Below are positions 1 through 14,879 of a DNA stretch of 64,000 nucleotides, in pieces. The stretch is from positions 67,501-131,500 of the forward strand of contig JAQJVL010000031.1 of the NCBI GenBank assembly GCA_035578905.1, in the 5' to 3' direction. The DNA comes from Stictocephala bisonia. Its lineage: Eukaryota > Arthropoda > Insecta > Hemiptera > Membracidae. The notes under the pieces are model-generated. The model ran no database searches and was not told the DNA's origin. It saw only the letters and a program-made list of their open reading frames with translations. The translations under genes were made by a program, and so were the position numbers. Position 1 is the stretch's first letter. Every line of letters starts with the position of its first letter.

Positions 1-520
1 CAATGAATAAAAAAGAAAACAGATAAACATAAAAATACAGGTACATAAAACAACAAAAAGGTAGCCATAATATTTTAAATAAAAGACTCGAATATGATAA
101 AATAAATAATAACAGAAAATAAAGAATAATAAAACAGATACATAATAATAAAAACAATGAAACAATTACAAATAATAAAGACAACATTAAAAATGGACTA
201 ATAGGGCCTGCAAGGTTTAGCCAATGGGAAGAAAAAAAAAAGATTAATTAATATACCAAAATACAGAGGTAAACTGGAACCAAAAAAAAAAGTGAAGAAT
301 TACCCAAAACGTCTTTAAAAAATTACAAAATATCCCCCCCCTAGTAAAATTAAAGAAAATTAATAAATCTAAAAAATATTCCGCTTAAAATGACATTTCA
401 AATCTGCTAGCAGTGTAAATAAACTGGGTGGATGCTGCATTCGAAAAGGGCAATTTAGATAATTGGCCCTTATAGGATTGTACCGAGCATAATAAATAAA
501 ATAAATAAAAACAGAAGAAA
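1..520. other. AT-rich DNA with no supported gene
   Basis: A-rich sequence. The stretch 369-500 reads on the minus strand as an open segment including CPFRMQHPPSLFTLLADLKC, which looks protein-like and could be the tail of a transposon gene. It is too short to assign and has no partner sequence in the window. Confidence 0.4.
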
Positions 521-4330
<3,810 letters not shown>

Positions 4331-4334
4331 GTTT

Positions 4335-4660
4335 GCAGTCAAGCGGCCACCCGCGGTAACAACGGAGATGTTCTCCCTACATCAGACTGAAATGAAGTGG
4401 ACGAGGCTGGCTGGAGTGGCTTGAGTCCTCTATCTCTGTCCGTTAGAGGCTATAATTTTGGGTTCGAGGTTAACTTCCGGTCTCGCCATGTGCTTTTTGC
4501 TCTGTTTGGTGCTGCTCTAGTGGTCCTTTTGTCAACTAACAATATATTTCATTTACATTGGACTCGACCGTCACATTGTGTTCCACACTGACACCCCTTT
4601 AGATCGACTCGTCTCAGACGACACCAGACTGAACAGGTCTGCCTTATCTGTTTCCGCTGA
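4335..4660 (+). other. GC-richer patch, possible SINE or other short repeat
   Basis: A 320-base island markedly richer in G and C than its surroundings. It contains a GGGTTCGAGG stretch near 4460 that resembles a pol III B box, but no convincing A box was found at the expected distance upstream. The 64-codon open frame within it is not recognisable. Composition suggests an inserted element; class unknown. Confidence 0.3.
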
Positions 4661-5039
4661 AATGTTTGGAATTTTATTTACTCATGTGTCTCGGAAGACT
4701 GCGATGGAATAAATATGCCTACCCAATTCTCTATACTTGTTGGCTATTAAGTTACAATGATTTCCGAATATTATTTGAATATTCGGTATTTGTTTTAATT
4801 AAATGTATCTATTTCTTCATTAAGATAATTTATATTTTATTTAATTTTAATTAATTTAATCATCAATTAGGTGGACCTGTTACAATATGCACGTGCACAC
4901 ATTTACACATATAGGCAACACACAAATAATATCGAGAGGACAGAAATTAATTATTTAAATATGGACCCTATTTTTACAACTGCATGTGTACTGGCTCTAA
5001 GTCAGACTGACATTTTATAAGCTGTTAATAAATGAATTG

Positions 5040-5388
5040 TCAATTTGTCAGAGTGTAGAGGGATCGCAGAAGGGGCTCAGCATGGTCAGAACAAGCCCCG
5101 AGTAGCCAGGCGGTCACCAGTCGCTTGTAGACGTGAAGCGAGCCACGCATATTTCTTATCTCTGGAGGAATGTTTCTATAGATTATGTTAGCAACAAATA
5201 ACGAGTTTGTCCAATTAATTGATTTCACAATACGAGGCATTTAATTGCCGAAGATATGTGAGCTCCTTGTTCTATGATAAAGTATTACTGGGGTTACTAT
5301 ACAATCTTTGAGTGTATGTATATTACAAGTGTTCTTATGTATATTTGTCTAATAGTGAGAATATTAGTTTCCGAATATAATAAGTTGG

Positions 5389-5462
<74 letters not shown>

Positions 5463-6930
5463 CTGTCAAGCCTGCTTTGACAATGGATCCGTTCCGTCAC
5501 AGATAATAGACTTAGTATACTTTTGAATACACCTCCCCAAGCAAGTATGCCATATTGCAAAACAGATTGTACTTGTATGCTATTTTAAACTCACTTTCAT
5601 TCAATACACGATCAAGCTGGTAGCATGCAAAGAAAAGTTTCTTAATTTATTTATTAAGGTGATAATGTGGTTTTCCAATCCCAATTTGGTATAAAAAACT
5701 ACGCCTAAATATTTATAGTGAGTGACCCTCTCAATTGTCTGGAAGAGGCTTACAGTGCTGGTAGTGTCGCCACACACGTGTAACTTGACCTTGAGTTCCA
5801 CTAGTGGCTCAGTTCCAGATCGTAAAGCGATAGGCATAAACTTAGTTTTATTCACATTTATTGATAGGATATTCATAAGAAACCATTGTTTCAGAAAAGC
5901 AAATCCCTGACAGGTCTTCTCAAAGACGTCTTTCCATATGTCACCACCATAAACCACAACAGTGTCATCAGCAAATAAATTGAACTGTCTATTTATGTTT
6001 AATTTATCAATGTTATTCGTGTATATCAAAAACAACAAGAGACCCAAAGTGCTCCCCTGTACCACGCCATAGATAACTCTGAGTATATCATTTGACCGTA
6101 AAGTGCACTGGTAAGTGCTTAATATAACACAATAAAGCAATTTCTGTTATAATTTATCAGATCAATTAGTCAACCAATCAACTAATCAATTAATCAACCT
6201 CTGTTAGTCCTGAACATCAGATGCATTTTTTCCGTTCCTAAAATCAAATTGATGGTCAGACAACAATTTATTGTTTTCAATATATTGCTGTAGCTGTCTC
6301 TGGACACAACTTTCTAACACCTTGTATAGTACGCTTAACAAAGATGAGGCTACAGTTACAGTACTTACAAATGATTTATCGTTTGATTTAAAAATAGGTA
6401 TAACCTATGCCGTTTTGAAACTATTTGGAAATATTCCCTAAGAGAGACCAAGATTGATTATATGTGTTAGAAGTCGGTTAAAAAAATTATTATTGTTTTT
6501 CAAAGTTGATCCGGTGGTATTGTCAATGCGTGGTTTTTGAAGCTGAGCCACCACGCATCTCCATGACACACTGTGCCATCTGGACCTCAGAGAGCGTCAT
6601 CCAACACCGGCGGCCCGAAGGGTGGTGGTAACCCCTGTGGTAGTTTGTACTGGTATTACAGGTATTACTGGTATTGTACGGGTATTACTATACACATTAA
6701 ATGAGTTAGCTACCTCCCTAATAAAACCACCATCATTGTCAGAGTCTTGAACAAATTATTTGACAGGAAACGCATTTATGTTGTTCAGTACCACTAAATG
6801 CATTAATAACTTGCTAACACGTTTTTATTTTTCCAGTAGATTTCAAAAAAAATATTTTTATTTATATTAATTATTTTAAATTTGTCCATACGCCTACTCA
6901 ATTTATTACTAAAGGCTTTGTAGCGGATTT
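5040..6930 (-). mobile_element. Decayed non-LTR retrotransposon (LINE), RT and C-terminal part
   Basis: Read on the minus strand, the fragment gives successive parts of a Jockey/CR1-type reverse transcriptase in the expected order, but in several frames. The region before RT is near 6840-6930 (YKAFSNKLSRRMDKFK). The GIFPNSFKTA..IPIFKSND block is at about 6390-6450. ENNKLLSDHQFDFRNGKNAS is at about 6225-6290. The catalytic FADDT motif is near 5965-5980, inside an open stretch of 179 codons (5601-6140). It is followed by KTKFMPIALR and the YKYLGVVF motif. The LQYGILAWGG motif lies near 5540-5560. The terminal IIYRNIPPEIRN..YKRLVTAWLL block is at 5040-5240. Frameshifts, stops and an (AT)n insertion at 5390-5461 make it a dead copy. 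It shares KTKxMPI and AWG motifs with the copy at 62976-64000. The clade assignment (CR1 versus Jockey) is uncertain. Confidence 0.88.
5390..5461. repeat. (AT)n microsatellite inside a LINE
   Basis: About 36 uninterrupted AT units. It splits the C-terminal coding part of the minus-strand LINE, between the AWGG motif and the terminal LPxxIR block. Confidence 0.98.
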
Positions 6931-6943
6931 TTTATTGGCAGTC

Positions 6944-7016
6944 AAGTGGGTGGGTTTTGACTAGTTTCATACCCGTACGTGTATGAGTGGGTGGGTGGGT
7001 AATCAACGTACGCGTA
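6944..7016. repeat. 36-bp G-rich minisatellite, locus 1 (degenerate)
   Basis: A short run of the family described at 62575-62760: GTGGGTGGG, then a CGTACGTGTATG core, then GTGGGTGGGTGGGT, then CGTACGCGTA. The G-rich strand is the plus strand. It abuts the 5' edge of the decayed LINE. Confidence 0.75.
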
Positions 7017-9390
7017 TTTTGTTCCTTTTACGAATATCTTTAATTCATTAATTCTGAAGTAATCCAAGGTTCCTTCAAACGCGTGTATAGTTTTTTAGTG
7101 CTTGTTGATAATGACCTTAGTGTTTCTTTCACAACATTTGTTTACATCATTTTCCTAAATAATATCACCTCAATGCCAAGCCACCATCAATCCATCCAAC
7201 ACTCGTATCCACGTATGTAGATGTATCATATGTTGTCGTATTGCATTTATCCGTAAAGTTAATTTTGGCAATTGTAAACTGTCAACACACAACTGTGTTG
7301 ATAAATGGTTACTACTAAGGGTGCAAATGGCGGTTTGATAAAAATAAATTAGCTCTAAATGCTGAAAGGACGTGTTATGTAACTTTTCTATCTGTCAAGT
7401 ATAATATATTTTTTAATTTTACTATACCAAATTGAAATTATAATACCAAAATCAATTATACCAAATAAAGTTATATCGAAATCGATACCCGAATATAATA
7501 TTCTGGTGGTATCATATGTACTGAATTAATTTATTGTAATGATGGAGGAAATTTAATTATTATTGTTATTTAATATATTGCTTGATCCATCCAAAATAAC
7601 TGCTGTAAAGCGTCCCGCCCACAGTCCCTGCATCAAACTATTACTGTTTGATATGTATATAGTCAAACTATATTATATCGATATGTAACATTCAAGACTC
7701 AATTTAAAGATAATTGAAACAAAATAACAGTCAGTGAATTTGGAGTTCCGGTGGCCAAGTGGTCTAAGACATAAGAACGTCGATCCTGAGTTAGATAAAG
7801 CGCTGACTCAATTCAGGCCTTAAAATATTATCATTAGTAATGTTTACCTTGTACTGTACTAATTATACCCCTTAATCGGTCTTGATAATTTCCCACACAG
7901 AACAAGTGTCTTAAAAGAATATGCAGATAGCGTTTGAAATGAAGACTGACCTGTTGTATAAAATATTAACAAATCACGTACCAACTCCACTCTTCCCCCA
8001 TTATCTTCACCTGGGTGTGTTTGGTGCCTTTGTGGACCGATCCATGGTGACAACACCCGCTAAGCTGTGCGACTTCACTTACGGTATCTCATCGCGGTGC
8101 CACTTGCGTTGGATTCTCGCACCTTCACACGCGCGACTCGATGTAGAACGCTCGGAGCTATTTTGGTGAGTGATTTATAATAGTATTTATCTATTCGTCC
8201 CGATTTTCTTTACCCTTGTTTTGTTGGATACGTTCAGTGCTTTCAGGACGGACTGTTATTGGACGTTCTTCACACCCTGTTGGATTAGTTTAAGAGCAAA
8301 AAACAAAATTAGTTTTAAGTATAGCTCTTTCGTAAATGTCATTTAATATATGTACATAAAATGGCATTTTCCAGTTAAACTATATTTTTCATAGGGATTT
8401 GTAATATTGTTTTGTTTTATTGTTGGTTTAATTCTAGAAGAAGTTGCTTTAACACCTAATGTTCTGGAGCGCTCCATTCAACTTGCATAATTATCCCTAT
8501 TGGCATTTCTTTAGATATATCTGGATACATAATTTCATTTTGGTTTAAACTGATTTTATATTTAACAGCACAGTAAATATAAACGTTTGACATTGTTATT
8601 TATTTGCAGTTTTATTTATGGTTGATGTAATTTTTCATTTTATTGTTACAATACATAATTTTACTGTTCATAGTGTGTCAACGAGATGCTATTTTTATAT
8701 TTATACTCTGGTATATTTTATTGTGATACGCTATTACTATAAATCTGTCAGTTAGCAAGTATAGAAGCTCTAACATCTCTTTTCCTTCTGTCATGCTATA
8801 ATTCATTTTTCAGCCGTTAAATCGTTGTTGCACAAGTACTTTTGTAAGTTATTATTTTGAAATATCATATACAGTACTATTACAAATTTAATATGCACAT
8901 ATTCATAGCATAATAATATTCATGGAATAACATTATGGAGCCAGTCATCAAATTCAAATAAATTATTTAAATTTAAAAAAAAGAGTAATTCGACTAATTT
9001 GTTGAGTACCTTTTAAAACACCACGCAGACCTCTTTCTAAAAATTAAATATATATATGACTCTTCATTAACCATTCATTTACAAAAGCTTATTATACAAA
9101 AAAGTTTACATTAATTTTCTCGAAACAAAATTACACATGAGCAGGAGACAAGAAATTCGAGACGAAACATGTATTTTTTAACAACACAAAAAACATGAAT
9201 TTATTGATAGAAAAATATATAATACATTTCCTAATAAATTGAAAAATCTAGATATGAAACTATTTAAAAATATACATGCAAATATTTATAAGAAGAGTGC
9301 TTATACAAAATTGGAGACTTCTTTTAAATTCAACTGTAATTTATTTGTACACTTAACTCAACTTTTACTATAGTTACTATCTTATATTAT
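7017..9390. other. Mostly featureless AT-rich DNA with one tRNA-like trace
   Basis: No gene recognised. The frame at 7921-8169 (82 codons) ends in a GC-richer patch (8060-8160) directly followed by GTGAGTG, which looks like a splice donor. Nothing else supports an exon there, and the protein is not recognisable. The remainder is AT-rich with short frames only. Confidence 0.5.
7742..7825 (+). repeat. tRNA-like fragment (SINE head, A-box half)
   Basis: GGTGGCCAAGTGGTCTAAG at about 7750-7768 matches the A-box and D-arm region of a class II (Leu/Ser-type) tRNA. The later part lacks a recognisable B box and TPsiC arm, so this is not a working tRNA. A degraded tRNA-derived SINE head is the likeliest reading. 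Confidence 0.45.
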
Positions 9391-9570
9391 ACGGGGTGGC
9401 CCGTGAAAACCTGACGGTTTTTAAAATAAAACGACTATATTACAAATTAGATTTTTACTTTATTTTTAATAACCAAAATGTGCCCTTGTATATGCTATTT
9501 CTATTTATAGAATATCACTCATATGCATTCCTCCGATTTCCACACAGGTCTCTAATCTTTGAACAAAATT

Positions 9571-10465
9571 TTACATTACCCTACGGATCATAGGTAGCGG
9601 TATTGCAACAAGCTCATTCCTAATGCAGTTCTTCAACTCAAAAATGTTGTTAGGTTTTGTAGCATAAACTTTACCCTTCAAGTAGCCCCACAGCCAAAAA
9701 TCACAAGCTCTTAGGTCAGGCGATCGTGCAGGCCATGCAACATCACCAAAGCGAGAGGTGAGATTTCCCAAAGAATAGGTCTCGTAAAACACTCATAGAA
9801 AATTAGCTTTGAGTGCTGTTGCACTCTTGCTGGAACCATAGAGAGTCCATTTTAATATCTAGCTCTTGCAGTCGGGAAATTAAGAAGATCTGAATCATTC
9901 AACATAACGTTCTGCATTCACAGAAAATGCTACACTGGTGTAATCTTCAAGAAAATATGGCCCTATTACTCCAAAACGTGCAACACCACACCATACAGTA
10001 ATTCTTTCACTATGCAAGGGTTGTTCATGAATTACTTTAGGATTAAATATTTACCAGTAACGACAACTCTGAGGGTTAACGTTTTCTGTCAAATCAAAAT
10101 GGGCTTCGTCAGACATTATCAAACATTGTAGTGTGATTTCTTCATGAATGCGTTGCAGTAGCTTTTGACAGAAAGTTACGCGAAACTCAGGATCTGTATC
10201 ATTAAATTTTTACACAACCTGTATCTTGTGGGGATGGGAGCCCTCCAGGCTGATCGTTTTTGGCGCTTTGAAGCACTGATTCGCGAATTCTTTCAACATT
10301 CTCATGGGTACGAACAAATCTAGGCCTACCAGTTGGTTTCTTTTTTAGTGCAGATGCAGTGTTTCTAAAATTACAAACCCACTTGTTAATGTTGTTCCGA
10401 CAGGGAACAACTTGAAACATGAAAAGTTTTACGAAAAAGTCGTTGTGTAACAGTAACAGACTCAT
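9571..10465 (-). pseudogene. mariner-like transposase pseudogene
   Basis: Minus-strand coding remains read in the correct order for a mariner-family (DDD) transposase. First comes an N-terminal helix-turn-helix region at 10200-10465 (NINKWVCNFRNTASALKKKP then TGRPRFVRTHENVERIRESV). Next is LIMSDEAHFDLTENV near 10095-10130, holding the first catalytic Asp, then ERITVWCGVARFGVIGPYF near 9955-10010. The block that should hold the second Asp (FQQDGA in relatives) is degraded near 9830. WPARSPDLRACDFWLWGYLK near 9660-9740 holds the third Asp. Stops and frameshifts occur at about 10200, 10060, 9880 and 9790, so no functional protein can be made. The N-terminal frame also appears to lose the segment between the RPRF linker and the catalytic domain. 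Confidence 0.88.
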
Positions 10466-10467
10466 TA

Positions 10468-10470
<3 letters not shown>

Positions 10471-10509
<39 letters not shown>
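10471..10509. repeat. Poly(A) run of about 39 bases
   Basis: A pure A tract inside the mariner relic, just upstream (on the minus strand) of the transposase start. Confidence 0.97.
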
Positions 10510-10510
<1 letters not shown>

Positions 10511-11001
10511 ACATACTTCAATGACAAAGGCATGATGTTGAGCCGTCCACTATCCATGTTTACTAAAATGTCATAACCTATATTACCATATGCTACAACA
10601 ATGACATCTGTAAACAAATGAACCATTTATAAAAAGCTGTTTAACAGTGTCAGGTTTATGGCCACCCGTTATATTGTAATACCTCATTTAAGGTTTGATA
10701 CAATAAAACATATTATTATTGCCTATAAATGTATTTTTCGGTCTTAAGTACTATTTGGCCGAAGTGTTATTATACAACACGATTTCCAAACTTGTACTTT
10801 AGCATAAGAGCGTACGATTTAACTATTTCGATATAAATACATACTACAGCTTAAATCGATAAACACACTATTGTACTTTTAACATCATGCTAATCATGTT
10901 GTAGTATTGGAATTTTGATTTTTAAGGAGGAAATTGCTCGTATTTTATAGTCTGGTTACTCTAAATTTGTCTAAATTTGAATATGTTTGTATATAAATAG
11001 A

Positions 11002-11873
11002 CTAGCTGTACCCACCCGCTTCGCCGGTCATAATACTGAGTTTGATTATATAATGAAAATGTGCATCAAGCTTTCAGTTTACACTGTATCCAATGTATAA
11101 CAAATAAACTCAATTATTTTCAATTTTAAAAGTTAAGCCTACCACAATTTTACTGAATTTGTTTTTATTTAACAGCTGTTAGTAAAATATAATAATCAAT
11201 TAATATACCTCCATAAGAATATCTTGGAAATTGTTGAGGGCAGTGGGACTAATTCCTGATGTTGGAGAGGAAGAGCCCTTCTTAGTGATCCTGTAGGGGA
11301 CAAGATAAACCTACGTACAACATTTCAAGTCAATCGGACGTATATTTTTGGAGAAATAGTGATGTGTGGTAAATGGCTTAATATATATACAGACTTTTCT
11401 TATAGTTAACAAAAATGTATTGTCTATTTTGTTAACTATACCTATTATTAAAGATACCTAAAAGACTCTTGGTTTCAATGTCTAGAAAAATTTTTAAGTC
11501 TACTTTTAGAGGCCACAAATTACTGTAGTTGACTCTGAATCAGTGAAATATCGGATTTCTCACCATATTTAGCCATGTCCTGTGTAAACCATCAATCTTT
11601 TATAAATCATTATTAACATTTGAACAGCTGTTACTTTTTGATTAATTTAAATCTCTCTCCATGTTTTTCTTATGGCCAAAAAAAGTACTTTTAGGGCTTT
11701 CCTTGATACTTCGTAAAAAGGTACTTCAGAGTGAAAATATAGAAATATTAAAAGATTATTGCACAAGTACGAACAGAGGAAATTTTTATGACACCTCAAC
11801 CGTTTAAATTGGTCAATAAATAAGGGAGTAGTTGCGTTGACAAAAAAACGTGTTCACGTATTATATATAAGGA
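11002..11873 (-). mobile_element. Non-autonomous Helitron, minus orientation
   Basis: On the minus strand the element starts with TCCTTATATATAATACG, preceded by A (11873/11874). It ends with a hairpin (ACCGGC, loop GAA, GCGGGT, five of six pairs) about ten bases before CTAG at 11002-11005, followed by T. A|TC...CTAG|T ends and a short subterminal hairpin define Helitrons. There is no Rep/helicase coding sequence. The 3' part is shared with the element at 43732-46050: the CTGTACCC.CCCGCTTCGCCG terminus, the GGGACAAGATAAACCT block near 11300, the GGACGTATATTTTT block near 11340, and the CATATTTAGCCATGTCC block near 11570. Confidence 0.8.
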
Positions 11874-12890
11874 TATGGTACATCTTTCAACATTTATTGA
11901 AGTAAAAATAAGATTAATTTATGCTTTTCGTCAGTTTTGTTCATTAAAGTTTTAATTTTTGAGATCATAAAAGTTAATTTTAATTGTAATCGCTTGTATT
12001 ATTGGACGAAAACAACTGAAAACCTTGCAATAGGAAAAATAAACGAACACCTCATACAGAAATACATTAACCTCTTTCATTCAACGTGAAACTTTGAAGT
12101 AAAATAAATTACCTCTAGTAAAGGAAAGAGTTAATGTAATGGGTTTTTGACGAGGCTATAGGGAAGTCTGTAATGTATTATTACAACATGAATGTTATAA
12201 ATAAATGTTTTCTCATTACTTTGTTATTTTCCACATTTATCAACTTGTATACACATTCAAGGTATACAAATATTATTCCTATATAAAGTCACATTCAATG
12301 CCCCTCGAAAGCACATTACGTAATTACAGTTCGTGATTTTACGTTAATATTTTACCCTCCATAACCCATTCTCGTTAATTACAGGAAACAATTACAGTGT
12401 ACAACAATGTAAGACAGTCCTCCAGTGCGTCACAATACAACCTAGTCCTTTAATAAGGCTAAAAAAGATTCAAAGTTTTATTTTGATATATTTGGAATAT
12501 CATGATACTCATATATATCGTACAGTGGGTAGTGTAAGAGCTATAAGCCAGTTTTGTTGCTGATTTTTTGTCATTTATCTTAAATTAAGTGAAATTGTAT
12601 TCCCTAGTTTTGGCCTAAAGCTAGTGTTGTCAATGGCATAGCTCTTGAATGCAGTTTTTTATAACTATATAGTTACCTGTAGTATTTTAATGTTGAAAAT
12701 ATTTTTGCATAAGATGTGTGAGGTATCCATGTGCAATAGGACTTTGTACTCTACAATCCACGACATTGTCATAATTTTTAAATCTTTGAGTTTTACCCTA
12801 AATGGATAGTTCTGGGTTTTTTAACTGATAATTCAGTTTTTGTAATTGATTTCGATAGAGTAACTTATTATTTTTGTGGTTTTAATAACA
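11874..12890. other. AT-rich DNA, nothing recognised
   Basis: No open frame longer than about 60 codons, no transposon ends and no tandem repeats noticed. Confidence 0.55.
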
Positions 12891-12892
12891 AA

Positions 12893-13384
12893 ATTTTTTT
12901 AATGCTCTTTTTATAATACGTACCATAACGCAATTCCATAGACTAAATGATAACTAAAATATATATAGTAGACCATTTTCAGAGCTTGCTCATTACAAAA
13001 TCCTTTTGGTAATTCAAGACAAAGAGAGTTTATGTTATCGTTCCAGTTAGTCCAATAAATTTGGCAGGCTTGTATTTTGGACAACGAAGACATCCACAGC
13101 TATTTGAATTTAAAAAGAAGATTTAGATTTTGATGTATAGTTTAGTGCTGTTGATTTGTTTGCATTGACCGTTAGAAAGTTTTCATTAAAGTACTGGACT
13201 ATGTCATTAAGTTGTAAACTTCCAATAATTTCTAAATCTTTAAGATTTTTATATCTACAGATCAAATAGTTGTTATAAATATATGAAATTGTTTGTTTAG
13301 GGTTATTAATATATCCAATATCATTTATATAATTTAAAAATAATAGAGGTCCTAGGAGAGAGCCTTTAGGTACTCCTTTAGCTA

Positions 13385-13386
<2 letters not shown>
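12893..13386 (-). mobile_element. LINE reverse-transcriptase fragment
   Basis: Minus-strand translation from 13390 gives GVPKGSLLGPLLFLNYINDI, the RT block preceding the catalytic motif, then NNPKQTISYIYNNYLI where the FADD motif should be (degraded). NDIVQYFNENFLTVNANKS follows at about 13150-13200. After a frameshift, WNDNINSLCLELPKG..ALKMVYYIYFSYHLVYGIALW spans 12911-13093, matching the post-RT region. The catalytic Asp pair is lost and the frame is broken. Its upstream end is cut by (AT)n at 13387. Confidence 0.85.

Positions 13387-13455
<69 letters not shown>
13387..13455. repeat. (AT)n microsatellite
   Basis: About 34 TA units. It marks the upstream limit of the adjoining minus-strand LINE fragment. 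Confidence 0.97.
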
Positions 13456-13457
<2 letters not shown>

Positions 13458-14026
13458 ATATCTCTTTTAAAAAAGTAAACAATTAACAACTCTGCTATAT
13501 ACATCTTTTTTCACCATCGTCAACAGAAACATTCTTCAAGAATATAAAACTTAAGCATAAATAATTCAGTGGCGACGCATTAAAGTCATATCTACCATAG
13601 TATAAGTGAATATAAAACCGTTAATAGCATTACTACTACAGTAACTAGTGTCATTTCAGAGTGATTAGGTGACATTTTATCATAAAATATTCGCAAATCA
13701 ATAAACAAAAACTATTTAATGTATTACCATAAATATTACTCTTAGCAAGTGAAAATAAATCTTAGTATATATTATTATCAGATTATAAACTATAAACCCA
13801 CATATTTGTATTTATTTCCAAAATTATAATATTACAAAAGTGAAACAACATATCAAGTTTAAATAAACAACGACATTATGTTATTATTGCTTTTTTTTAA
13901 ATAAGCATGAGGTGGTAGTAATATATTCAATTTATTTCTCCTCCAAACCACATTCGACTAGTAATGGAACGTTGGTTTTGTAAAAGAAAAAGCCATTGCT
14001 CACCAAAGGTTAAGGAAACGTAGGAG
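13456..14026. other. AT-rich DNA, nothing recognised
   Basis: Short frames only, no repeat boundary other than the start of the 125-bp array at 14027. Confidence 0.5.
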
Positions 14027-14775
14027 ACTTATCTCTTTGATGTATGACTTGTCGGTTGTGGGAAGGAGGCAGAGACCTCTCACGGAAACCTAACCACATA
14101 CTGTAAAATATAACTTACTGTACTAGAGTGATGTGTGAATTATTGTACTCAACTTATCTCATTGATGTATGGCTTGTCGGTTGTGGGAAGGAGGCAGAGA
14201 CCTCTCACGGAAACCTAACCACATACTATGAAATATAAATTACTGTACTACAGTGATCGGTGAATTATTGTACTCAACTTATCTCTTTGATGTATTACTT
14301 GTCGGTTGATGGGAAGGAGGCAGAGACCTCTCACGGAAACCTAACCACATACTATGAAATATAAATTACTGTACTACAGTGATCGGTGAATTATTGTACT
14401 CAACTTATCTCTTTGATGTATTACTTGTCGGTTGATGGGAAGGAGGCAGAGACCTCTCACGGAAACCTAACCACATACTGTAAAATATGACTTACTGTAC
14501 TAGAGTGATGTGTGAATTATTGTACTCAACTTATCTCATTGATGTATGGCTTGTCGGTTGTGGGAAGGAGGCAGAGACCTCTCACGGAAACTTAACCACA
14601 TACTATGAAATATAAATTACTGTACTACAGTGATCGGTGAATTATTGTACTCAACTTATCTCTTTGATGTATTACTTGTCGGTTGATGGGAAGGAGGCAG
14701 AGACCTCTCATGGAAACCTAACCACAGACTGTAAAATATAACTTACTGTACTACAGTGTGAAGTATGACTTATTT
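14027..14775. repeat. Six-copy 125-bp tandem repeat
   Basis: Units begin at about 14027, 14152, 14277, 14403, 14529 and 14654 (spacing 125-126). Each carries CTTATCTC, GATGTAT, CTTGTCGGTTG, GGGAAGGAGGCAGAGACC and the CACGGAAAC block, then AACCACA and TACTGTACTA. Two subtypes are visible: GTGATGTGTGAAT with TGGCTTGTCGGTTGTGG, and GTGATCGGTGAAT with TTACTTGTCGGTTGATGG. They are partly interleaved, which suggests duplication of multi-unit blocks. A diverged single unit lies at 60913-60985. Confidence 0.95.
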
Positions 14776-14879
14776 TAATACAGTAACTTACGTCCTTAGG
14801 CTGAATAAAAATAACTTATAAACTATAAAAAATTATATATAAATAATAATTATTTTATGACAATACGAAAAAGTGTTGT

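Larger units (their letters stand above)
9391..10669 (-). mobile_element. mariner/Tc1-type DNA transposon relic with both inverted ends
   Basis: The left end begins ACGGGGTGGCC, then AAACCTGACGG (9391-9416). The right end on the opposite strand reads ACGGGTGGCC, then AAACCTGACA (10669 back to 10648). These form imperfect terminal inverted repeats of about 25 bases, with TA-containing flanks as expected for the superfamily. The interior is the broken transposase gene listed separately plus a 39-base poly(A) run. The length of about 1.28 kb is normal for a full-length mariner. Confidence 0.85.

Noticed and set aside
7921..8175. Exon ending at a GTGAGTG donor
   Set aside because: Only one splice-like motif, unrecognisable protein, no second exon found.
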